From Streptococcus vestibularis ATCC 49124 (GTDB lineage Bacteria; Bacillota; Bacilli; Lactobacillales; Streptococcaceae): a stretch of 64,000 bases of DNA. Position 1 is the first letter of the stretch, and each line of letters begins with the position of its first letter. The translations under genes and the position numbers were made by a program. Shown here piece after piece: positions 42,246-49,724 of this stretch. Location of the stretch: NCBI RefSeq assembly GCF_000188295.1, contig NZ_GL831112.1, positions 518,819 to 582,818 on the forward strand, written 5' to 3'. A model generated the notes under the pieces. That model saw only the letters and a program-made list of their open reading frames with translations, did not search any database and was not told the origin of the DNA.

Positions 42246-42806
42246 ATGGCTTTACGTAGCCAATTAATTACCAAGGAGTTTCCAGACTTAGATAGGGTAG
42301 AGCGATTAAACAACGAGGCTTTTCCAGAAGAAGAACGTATTCCTTTGAGTGAGTTCTTACAACTAGATGGCCGTGATGATTATCATTTCTTTGCCTTTTA
42401 CGATGAAGATGATTTTGTTGGCTTTGCCTCAGTTCTTTACAATGCCAAAGTTTTTTATGTGAGCTTCTTCGCCATTGTCCCTCAAATGCGGAGTCATGGC
42501 TACGGAAGTGAGATTATTGATAAACTGGTGGACTTTTATGGACCATCACGTTCTATGGTTTTAGAAGTTGAGCGTTTGGATGAACCCAATGACAATCCAG
42601 AGCAACGAGCGGCGCGTTGGGATTTCTATAAGCGTAATGGTTTCAAGACGTCCAATGCTTTCTTGGAGTATGAGGGTTTGAGTTTTGAGATTCTCTATCG
42701 TGGAGATCACTTTGACGAAGAAGCCTACAGAGAGATATTTTATAAGCTTCAGGAAAATGCTTATTTTGACTTCAGTATTAAACATCGTTGCTTGAGTGAT
42801 TTATAA
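42246..42806 (+). CDS. GNAT-family N-acetyltransferase
   Basis: 186-residue acetyltransferase fold. The acetyl-CoA loop reads VPQMRSHGYGSEIIDKLVDF, and the neighbouring strand ends with VLEVERLDEPND. It probably moves an acetyl group from acetyl-CoA to an amine; the acceptor is unknown. The ribosome site is an unusual run of seven G (AAAGGGGGGG) before the ATG. It has its own promoter in the broken glgP end and its own terminator. Confidence 0.82.
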   Translation: MALRSQLITKEFPDLDRVERLNNEAFPEEERIPLSEFLQLDGRDDYHFFAFYDEDDFVGFASVLYNAKVFYVSFFAIVPQMRSHGYGSEIIDKLVDFYGPSRSMVLEVERLDEPNDNPEQRAARWDFYKRNGFKTSNAFLEYEGLSFEILYRGDHFDEEAYREIFYKLQENAYFDFSIKHRCLSDL

Positions 42807-42814
42807 AAAATTGA

Positions 42815-42845
42815 GTTAAACAGGTACTATTTGGCCTGTTTTTCA
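42815..42845 (+). terminator. Terminator after the GNAT gene
   Basis: AAACAGG (42818-42824) pairs with CCTGTTT (42835-42841), followed by T residues. Confidence 0.7.
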
Positions 42846-42893
42846 TTTGTTTTCAGCTTTTGCCAATCGTTTTCAGAATATTTTGTCCTCCTA

Positions 42894-42902
42894 TGCTATA
42901 AT
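42894..42902 (+). promoter_or_regulatory. Extended -10 almost touching the next start codon
   Basis: TGCTATAAT at 42894-42902 is a perfect extended -10. The ATG at 42912 is only 9 bases downstream, so a transcript from here would have almost no leader. Confidence 0.55.
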
Positions 42903-42911
42903 GGAAGTACT

Positions 42912-44441
42912 ATGAAGAAAGTAATTTTACAGTACTTGGCAAGTGCTCTGACTGTAATCCTCATACTTGGTCTTGTGGTTTTTGATCGGCATCAAAACCA
43001 ATACTTGGTCACAAAGGTCAATGATCCCGAGATTTCCTATATTTATCAGGATTCTCTTGAAAATCTAGACAAACTGGCTCTGAGTCGAGCTGGGGTCATT
43101 CAATCCTATCAACTCGATCCCCTGTCAGTTAGGCAGGAAAACGGGAAGATTCGTCTAGCTCTCCATATTAATCATTCTTATGATATGCAGGTAAATCTTG
43201 TCCTTAAGGCCGATATTTATGGTGATTTATCCGTGGTTGAAGCGACTCCGTCAAAGGCTTTGAAACTGGCTTTGGAAGCTGAGACTTATCAGAAACGGTT
43301 GACCTTAATTTCGCAAAAGGTAGATTCTATTATAACTCGTGATCACTGGGATCAAGGTATTAAACCGGCCTATGTTGCTCAGGTCAGAAGTAAGATGAAG
43401 AAGACTTCTTTGAACCAGTTGGATAAGGTTCTGCAAAAAATCGATCAAGAAAGTAAGGAAGTGGGCTCAGATACCTATACAGCCTTTTTCCAAGCTTCTA
43501 AACTGCCTAATCGCGACAAGCTCAATTTGGTTATGACTCACATGCAGGTTTATGTAGATAAGTATCAGTTCCTTCAATTAGGGAAGTCAGGTTATAAATT
43601 TTCCAAGAAACTAGAGCCAACCAGTCCCTTTTACAGTTACTTCCGTGAGGCTATTATGGAGACCTATCAGACGGATCTAGGGCTTGGGGTGGATGACTTA
43701 GGTATCAAGCTCCATCTTTTTAGGTCTTGGATTGATAAGCAGTCTATGGACTATATTAGGACCAACTACAAGGGCAAGACTGATTTGGACAAGCTTCTGG
43801 CTTACAGCAAGGATAAGAAGATTCATTTGGATTACACGACAGGTGCCTCCTACCATAATCGAAGCTTGGGAGACTTTACCTATCCGCAGAACATGAAAAT
43901 TCAGCTACCTCAGACCAGTGTTATGGGCCCTTACGGAGTTAGCAATTCTCGCTTTATTGAGTTTATTGTCAATATGGATACGGGGAGATTTGTTTCTGAG
44001 TGGAATGTCTACAAGAAAAGGAAAGACGGTAGCATCGACTCTAATCCTAAGCATTATAAGATTGAAGATGGTGCTGACATTGCCGATACGGATTCTGCTA
44101 ACTATGGGCTGTCTAAGGGCTTGAATGCTGACTTACCGGCCTATCTCAATAATAGCCATACCTATCTTGACGTTCGTCACCCTGCTGACAATGCGATTAG
44201 ACGCAAGATGGTAAGAAAGTGGAAAAATGCCAAGAATGTCTTAAACGGTGGGCGCTATGCTGATATTGTTAAAAAAGGAGGCTTGAAAGACCTTGAAACA
44301 TGGAGACAAGTTAAAGCTGAAGACCGGCTCCAGGTCTACAATGCTTACCTTGATTATATTCGTTCTAATCTTGTGCTCAATGGGTTTGACAGCTTTTACC
44401 AAGAAACCTACAAGCCCCAAGGTGGAGCCAAAAAAGACTGA
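42912..44441 (+). CDS. Unknown membrane-anchored streptococcal protein, N-terminal part of a likely split gene
   Basis: 509 residues. One N-terminal membrane anchor or uncleaved signal (MKKVILQYLASALTVILILG) is followed by a large exported, Lys-rich domain without catalytic motifs I recognise; it resembles Streptococcus-restricted proteins of unknown function (possibly DUF3114, from memory). The frame stops at 44439 just after an A6 tract (44430-44435). Shortening the tract by one base would continue the protein as GGAKKTETLDNVLIAKNFY into the next open frame, giving about 700 residues. Codon use stays native up to the A-tract. Function unknown. Confidence 0.7.
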   Translation: MKKVILQYLASALTVILILGLVVFDRHQNQYLVTKVNDPEISYIYQDSLENLDKLALSRAGVIQSYQLDPLSVRQENGKIRLALHINHSYDMQVNLVLKADIYGDLSVVEATPSKALKLALEAETYQKRLTLISQKVDSIITRDHWDQGIKPAYVAQVRSKMKKTSLNQLDKVLQKIDQESKEVGSDTYTAFFQASKLPNRDKLNLVMTHMQVYVDKYQFLQLGKSGYKFSKKLEPTSPFYSYFREAIMETYQTDLGLGVDDLGIKLHLFRSWIDKQSMDYIRTNYKGKTDLDKLLAYSKDKKIHLDYTTGASYHNRSLGDFTYPQNMKIQLPQTSVMGPYGVSNSRFIEFIVNMDTGRFVSEWNVYKKRKDGSIDSNPKHYKIEDGADIADTDSANYGLSKGLNADLPAYLNNSHTYLDVRHPADNAIRRKMVRKWKNAKNVLNGGRYADIVKKGGLKDLETWRQVKAEDRLQVYNAYLDYIRSNLVLNGFDSFYQETYKPQGGAKKD

Positions 44442-45018
44442 GACCCTAGATAATGTTCTTATTGCTAAAAATTTCTATCGTGTAAGGGATGCTTATGCCA
44501 TCAAGCTCTACGGGCAGGATGAAGGGATGTCCTTTGATGTGGCTGGCCAAAGACTTTTTGGATCAAACATTGCTATTAAGGATGGCCTGTTATATGGCTC
44601 CAGCCTTGGAGATTTGACCATTGAGGTTTATTTTCAGGGCGAGGTGTCCTACCTTTTAGAGGCCACCCAGAAGCTCCCAGTGGACAAAAATCGCATCAAG
44701 GCTAATCACTATAGTCAGGACATTGTTCTGCATAACGTTTGGTCTAGTCTGGAAGGTCAAGAAACCTCCAACAGTATCATCACTCAGTTTCAAGACAAGG
44801 ACTTGCTTAAGTTGCGCATCAGCTACAACAAGGATTTCCTTCCGACTAAGATTCAAGGTTTTTACAATAGCCAAACCTTTAATGGCTGGCGGGACCTATT
44901 TTATATAGATTATCCATATAGTGATCAGGAAGCCTTCAACCAGGCTCAAGATGCCTATATAGAGCACATCCAGTACATGGAAACGCATCCTGAGGAAGAA
45001 GCAGGAGAGTTTGGTTAA
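44341..45018 (+). CDS. Unknown protein, probable C-terminal part of the split gene
   Basis: Open frame +1 relative to the previous gene. From 44432 it reads a well-formed soluble domain (TLDNVLIAKNFYRVRDAYAI, FGSNIAIKDGLLYGSSLGDL, FNGWRDLFYIDYPYSDQEAF) with an acidic end. From ATG 44341 it would start with hydrophobic MLTLIIFVLILCSMGLTAF, which looks like a signal or anchor, but that part overlaps the upstream gene by 101 bases, uses rarer codons and lacks a ribosome site. Either it is the tail of the upstream gene after an A-tract frameshift, or a separate small membrane-anchored protein. I favour the first. Function unknown. Confidence 0.5.
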   Translation: MLTLIIFVLILCSMGLTAFTKKPTSPKVEPKKTETLDNVLIAKNFYRVRDAYAIKLYGQDEGMSFDVAGQRLFGSNIAIKDGLLYGSSLGDLTIEVYFQGEVSYLLEATQKLPVDKNRIKANHYSQDIVLHNVWSSLEGQETSNSIITQFQDKDLLKLRISYNKDFLPTKIQGFYNSQTFNGWRDLFYIDYPYSDQEAFNQAQDAYIEHIQYMETHPEEEAGEFG

Positions 45019-45025
45019 TAAAGCA

Positions 45026-45057
45026 AAATCACCTTTATCTTGAGATAAAGGTGATTT
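45026..45057. terminator. Bidirectional terminator between the unknown gene and gshAB
   Basis: AAATCACCTTTATCT pairs with AGATAAAGGTGATTT almost end to end (14-15 bp). Symmetric position between two converging genes. Confidence 0.85.
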
Positions 45058-45079
45058 GTTTGTTCCTAAGAATTAGGTT

Positions 45080-47344
45080 TTAGGTTTGACTTGTGGCAAC
45101 TTCTGGAAAAAGCTTGTCTAGGATTTTTGGAGTAATAGCTTGTCCAGGGCCTTCAGCACAGTAGGTGTGCATATACATAGAAGGGTTAAAGTTGAGCTCG
45201 ATACAAGTGCAATGAGGTTTTTCCTTGCTAGCAGGCTGAGTTTTATCTGGAATGATGAGGTCAACCCCGCAAGCCCAGGCCCCCATGCTAGTCGCCATAG
45301 CTGCAGCAAGTTCTTGGTAAGAGGAATCCATAGTCTCAGTGACATCAATAGAGTCGCCACCTGTAGAGATGTTAGAGTTACGGCGGAGATTGACCTTTTT
45401 CCCTTCTGGGAGAATATCATCAGGTGCATAACCTTGCTGAGTCAACATCAGTTGTTCGATGTCTCCTAGCTCAATGATTTCCAGTGGTGATCGGTGATCA
45501 CGGCCTCGCAATGGGTTGGCATTTTTCTGAGCGACTAATTCACGAATGGTGTGTTTGCCATCACCGACAACATTGGCAGCGACACGAAGGAGGACAGCCT
45601 CACAACGCCCATCTAGAATGAAGAAACGGTATTCGGTTCCTGGAATAAATTCTTCAACAAGGACAGCGGTATCTTCTGCGAAAGCAATTTCAAGGGCTTT
45701 TTGATAGTTGTCAAGACTAGCAGGTTCTTGGAAAATGGAAATTCCCAGACCAAAGTTGGTTGATTTTGGTTTGACTACAATTTGCTTGTCCTTGATAAGA
45801 GGATAATAAGCTAGACCTTGTTCCAGACTGGTAAATTCGTCGCCAGCGGGAACAGGGAAACCAGCATCAGCCAGGATTTTTTTGGTCACGGTTTTATTAG
45901 CCATGGCAAGAGGTACTACATAGTTGTCTTTTGAGGTCATGTTACCATTTTTGACGTACTCAACATGATCTTTATGCAAGAGTTTAAGGAATTGATCCTG
46001 CTCATCTAGGATTTCAAAATGAATCCCTTTTTGAATGGCATCAAAGAGCAACATCTGAGTAGAAAGTTCCATCTCCTCATAACCCTTAAGGGCATAGTGG
46101 GCAGTCCAGTCGTAATCGTGATAGGCAAGAGCCTTGTCGAGGGCAAAGTCAGCAAGGGACTTGTCTTTGATATGAGGAAGTAGTTGAGCAGCTAGTGTCT
46201 GACTAGGATCCGCAAAGGCATCTTTCACTTGTTTGACCAAACCTTGATGATAATCACCAAGCCCAAAATGTTGCACCAGTTGGTCCAGAGCTGTCGTAAT
46301 GTTCTGAGTTTCAGCTTCAGAAGGTAGAGGTTCTAAAGGATGAGAGAGGGCGATTTTCTCATTTAGCGCGTGACCTTGAGTAAGAGCTTGGTCAACATTT
46401 TCAGGGGCATCTAGCCATAGGAAAGCCAAAAGGAGCAAGTGAACCGTATCCATGGTATCTTTGCTAATTCCGATACGCTCAAAAGGGTTAAGATCGAAAT
46501 TACGGAACTCTAGGTAGGTGATTCCCTTGTCAAGGAAGGAACGATTAACCTTTTGTCCACGGAAACGAACAGCTGAGTAAAATTCCTTCTCCGCAATCAA
46601 ATCTCCTTGTTCGATATAGCGTTCGATGGCAGAGACATAGTCTTCTAGGCTTGCAAAGGATACTTGGATTTCTTCCTTATTGACATAACCATGGTCGCTG
46701 TTTCGGAAGGAACGCACGAGTTCTGGCACTTCTTGGTCGAAGAAGCCTTGCTCAGCAACAGGTGCAGCACCAAAGAGATAGGTAATCACCCAACGATAGC
46801 GCAAATAGTTCTGAGCCAGCTTAAGATAGAGGGCGTTTTTGAAAGTAATTATATCAATCTGGTCACTTTCTTGGAATAGGGCCTCAACCAAATCCTCCCC
46901 TAGTTCCATATTATAGTGGATACCTGAGATAGCTTGTAGTTTAGTTCCGTATTTTTCAGCCAAATAGTTACGATAATGGCGTTCGAATTCATTTTCCAGT
47001 TGGGCGACTTGGATTTCTTGGGCCTTAATACGAGGAGGCATGGACAAGGGCCAGAGAAGTTCATCTTTACTGATGGAACGTCCAGCTACATCGGTAATGG
47101 CTCCAAGAAATCGACGAGCCTCAGTGGTAGATTTAGCAACTGGTGTGATGAGTTCCATCTGAAACTCGCAAAAATCTGTTTGAATATAGGGATGGAAACT
47201 ACGAGCCCCTAGACAGGAAGGGTGAGGCGTATGTGCTAATTTTCCCTGTCTATCGACACGAAGACTTTCGCGTTCAATTCCAAAGTTAGCTTGAAGGATA
47301 GGGCTAGTAGGCTCCAGCTTTTGAAGCAGTTGATTTATAGTCAT
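45080..47344 (-). CDS. gshAB: Bifunctional glutamate-cysteine ligase / glutathione synthetase
   Basis: 754-residue fusion enzyme (GshF) that makes glutathione from Glu, Cys and Gly using two ATP. Residues 1 to about 480 are the gamma-glutamylcysteine ligase (FGIERESLRVDRQGKL, YIQTDFCEFQMELITPV, LEFRNFDLNPF). The rest is an ATP-grasp ligase (VVKPKSTNFGLGISIF, VEEFIPGTEYRFFIL, IELNFNPSMYMHTYC). Length equals streptococcal GshAB. Reverse strand, single gene, start ATG at 47342-47344. Gives resistance to oxidative and acid stress in related species. Confidence 0.95.
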   Translation of the reverse strand: MTINQLLQKLEPTSPILQANFGIERESLRVDRQGKLAHTPHPSCLGARSFHPYIQTDFCEFQMELITPVAKSTTEARRFLGAITDVAGRSISKDELLWPLSMPPRIKAQEIQVAQLENEFERHYRNYLAEKYGTKLQAISGIHYNMELGEDLVEALFQESDQIDIITFKNALYLKLAQNYLRYRWVITYLFGAAPVAEQGFFDQEVPELVRSFRNSDHGYVNKEEIQVSFASLEDYVSAIERYIEQGDLIAEKEFYSAVRFRGQKVNRSFLDKGITYLEFRNFDLNPFERIGISKDTMDTVHLLLLAFLWLDAPENVDQALTQGHALNEKIALSHPLEPLPSEAETQNITTALDQLVQHFGLGDYHQGLVKQVKDAFADPSQTLAAQLLPHIKDKSLADFALDKALAYHDYDWTAHYALKGYEEMELSTQMLLFDAIQKGIHFEILDEQDQFLKLLHKDHVEYVKNGNMTSKDNYVVPLAMANKTVTKKILADAGFPVPAGDEFTSLEQGLAYYPLIKDKQIVVKPKSTNFGLGISIFQEPASLDNYQKALEIAFAEDTAVLVEEFIPGTEYRFFILDGRCEAVLLRVAANVVGDGKHTIRELVAQKNANPLRGRDHRSPLEIIELGDIEQLMLTQQGYAPDDILPEGKKVNLRRNSNISTGGDSIDVTETMDSSYQELAAAMATSMGAWACGVDLIIPDKTQPASKEKPHCTCIELNFNPSMYMHTYCAEGPGQAITPKILDKLFPEVATSQT

Positions 47345-47576
47345 AGAGTCACCTTTTCATCTAATGTTAGTGATAGTCTATTATAAATAGGGACAGAAAA
47401 CAAATTTCTGCTACGTTTAGTTTTAATTTACGAACATTTATGATAATTTTTTGAAAAATGAGCAGGATTTAGAGCGATATTTTTATCAAATATCATAAAA
47501 TACTTACAAATGTTAGTGAAATGATATTGTGCTTGCAATTTTACTCAATTTAACCTATACTAATGACATATATATG

Positions 47577-47646
47577 AGAACGAAAAAATCCCTAGGGTCT
47601 GCCCTCAGGGGCTTTTGTATGCTCTCAAAAAGGGTCTAGCCGTTCT
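47577..47646 (+). other. Hairpin-forming element, part of a structured non-coding region
   Basis: AGAACG (47577-47582) pairs with CGTTCT (47641-47646), enclosing GC-rich sub-hairpins (AGGG/CCCT near 47592-47607, CTTTTG/CAAAAG near 47612-47631). A T run follows. No open reading frame. Could be a terminator-like element at the start of the structured leader. Confidence 0.45.
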
Positions 47647-47689
47647 TTTATAAATAAAGCATGAGCAATAAGACTCTTGGTTTTAAGTT

Positions 47690-47936
47690 TCTCTCTGCCT
47701 AGAGCAGACGATATTTTTCGTCGTGGTAGGGCTCATCCGGAATCCATTTGCACTTGTTCGAATTGCTCGCGATTCGACAGTTCGCTCTGCCCAACAGCGA
47801 TGCTTTCACCGTGATGATATTCCTATAACTGCAGAAGCAGTTATAGGAAGCGGAGTTATCGAGACTTTGGCTCGATAACTAGTCATGGAACGACTGAGTC
47901 GGTCGCTGATGTCCGCCATCACTTAAGAAAGCATCA
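47690..47936 (+). ncRNA. Structured RNA element upstream of the ABC exporter genes
   Basis: Hairpins visible by eye: GCCTA..GACGA with TCGTC..TAGGGC (47697-47732); TCGAAT/ATTCGA (47758-47777); and a branched domain closed by GATGCTTTC (47799-47807) with GAAAGCATC (47927-47935), then GTGATG (47811-47816) with CATCAC (47917-47922). Inside lie a 12-bp stem with loop AGAA (47821-47848) and a 10-bp perfect stem AGTTATCGAG/CTCGATAACT (47854-47880). The stretch is richer in GC than other intergenic DNA. It ends 43 bases before the ABC start, so it may be a regulatory leader, but strand and function are not shown. It does not look like tmRNA, RNase P RNA, 6S or a riboswitch I know. Confidence 0.5.
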
Positions 47937-47978
47937 AAAAGAAAAATATCAAAAAAAGAATAAAAAACGGAGGTAATT

Positions 47979-49724
47979 ATGTTTCAAACCCTGATCGCCC
48001 AGATAAAGGAATACAAGAAACCCTCAATCCTAGCGTCCCTCTTCATGACGCTAGAAGTTATGTTTGAGATTTCCATTCCCTTTGTCATGGCCAATCTTTT
48101 GGACAAAGGTGTCCAGCAATCTAACATGTCTAACATTTGGCTCTATGGTGGCCTCATGTTGGTCTGCGCCTTCCTGTCGCTTTTCTGCGGTATGCAGTCA
48201 GCACGCTACGCAGCCTTTGCCTCTGCTGGATTTGCCAAGAATCTACGTCAGGCCATTTTCAAGAAGGTTCAAACTTTCTCTTTTGAAAATATTGATAAGT
48301 TCTCAGCTGGTGGTTTGGTGACGCGTATGATGACTGATGTTACCAACGTGCAGAACTCTTATCAAATGATTATCCGCATCTGTGTGCGTGCCCCACTCAA
48401 CCTGATTTTTGCCATTACTGCTAGTTTCCTCATCAATAGTCAGATGGCTTGGATTTTCGTTGGTGTAACACTCTTCCTTGGTCTGGTTTTGGCTGTTATT
48501 ACCAAAATCGTATACCCTCTATTTACTCAAGTATTTGAGGCTTATGACAACCTTAACAACAGTATCAAGGAAAATATCACCAACATGCGTGTGGTGAAAT
48601 CCTACGTTAAGGAACAGGAAGAGACAGATAAGTTCAAGAAGGCCTCACGTCGTATTTACAAAATGTTTATGCGTGCCATTCGTGTAGTTATCATGTCTAA
48701 CCCAGCTATGATGTTGTCTATGTATGCGTCCTTCCTTATGATTTCCTGGTTTGGTGCCCATCTCATCGTTGGTGGTAGCTTAACTACAGGGGAATTGACT
48801 TCGATGTTCAGTTACACCATGACCATTCTCATGTCACTCATGATGTTTATGATGATCTTTGTCATGTTGTCTATCTCAACAGCATCTGTTGAACGTATTG
48901 ATGAAGTTCTTAGCACTGAAGCCACCATTGTTTCACCTGAAAATGGTTTAACAGAAGTCGCAGATGGTTCTATCAGTTTTGATCATGTGGATTTCTCATA
49001 TACTGATGAAAATGGTGATAAGACCCATGTTCTCAAAGATATTACGCTTGATATTAAGTCTGGTGAAGTTATTGGTATCCTTGGTGGAACGGGTTCGGGT
49101 AAATCAAGCTTGGTTCAGCTTATTCCTCGCCTTTATGATGTGGAAGCAGGTCAAGTTAAGGTTGCTGATCACGATGTTAAGGATTATGATTTGGATAGCT
49201 TGCGTAAGCAAGTTGCCATGGTTCTTCAAACCAATGTCCTTTTTTCAGGAACCATTAAGGAAAATATGCGTTGGGGAAATAAACAGGCGACAGATGAGGA
49301 AATCATTGAAGCTTGTAAGATTGCCCAAGCTGATGAATTTATCCAAGAGTTTAAGGATGGCTATAACACCAAGATTGAACGTGGTGGAGCCAATGTCTCA
49401 GGGGGACAACGTCAACGTCTTTGTATCGCACGTGCCCTCCTCATGAATCCGAAAATTTTAATTCTGGATGATTCAACATCAGCGGTTGATACTAAGACAG
49501 ATAGTTTGATTCGTCAAGGTTTTACGTCAAGTCTTAAGGAAACGACTAAAATCATTATTGGTCAACGGATTTCATCTATTCAAGATGCGGACCGTATCGT
49601 TGTTATGGATGACGGTCGTATCGATGCTATTGGTACGCATGACGACTTGGTGGCTAATAATGCCATATATCGTGAGGTTTACAAGATGCAAACACAAGGG
49701 AAAGGAGTAGCAGATGCAGAATAA
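47979..49724 (+). CDS. Heterodimeric multidrug-type ABC exporter, half with degenerate ATPase site
   Basis: 581 residues: six membrane helices (about 15-310) fused to an ATPase. Walker A GGTGSGKSS and signature VSGGQRQR are good, but Walker B ends ILILDDSTSAVD, with Asp where the catalytic Glu should be. This is the pattern of the non-hydrolysing half of LmrCD/BmrCD/EfrAB-type pairs. It overlaps the partner gene by 11 bases. A strong ribosome site (ACGGAGGT) follows the structured leader. Substrate unknown; drugs or peptides are usual for the family. Confidence 0.9.
   Translation: MFQTLIAQIKEYKKPSILASLFMTLEVMFEISIPFVMANLLDKGVQQSNMSNIWLYGGLMLVCAFLSLFCGMQSARYAAFASAGFAKNLRQAIFKKVQTFSFENIDKFSAGGLVTRMMTDVTNVQNSYQMIIRICVRAPLNLIFAITASFLINSQMAWIFVGVTLFLGLVLAVITKIVYPLFTQVFEAYDNLNNSIKENITNMRVVKSYVKEQEETDKFKKASRRIYKMFMRAIRVVIMSNPAMMLSMYASFLMISWFGAHLIVGGSLTTGELTSMFSYTMTILMSLMMFMMIFVMLSISTASVERIDEVLSTEATIVSPENGLTEVADGSISFDHVDFSYTDENGDKTHVLKDITLDIKSGEVIGILGGTGSGKSSLVQLIPRLYDVEAGQVKVADHDVKDYDLDSLRKQVAMVLQTNVLFSGTIKENMRWGNKQATDEEIIEACKIAQADEFIQEFKDGYNTKIERGGANVSGGQRQRLCIARALLMNPKILILDDSTSAVDTKTDSLIRQGFTSSLKETTKIIIGQRISSIQDADRIVVMDDGRIDAIGTHDDLVANNAIYREVYKMQTQGKGVADAE

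Noticed and set aside
44293-44340. TTG 44293 as start of the second unknown frame
   Set aside because: It extends the overlap with the upstream gene, uses rare codons, and is only explained if the frame is separate; the A-tract frameshift is simpler.
47577-47935. Known stable RNAs (tmRNA, RNase P RNA, 6S RNA, T-box, common riboswitches) for the structured region
   Set aside because: None of the conserved motifs of these families that I know are present on either strand.
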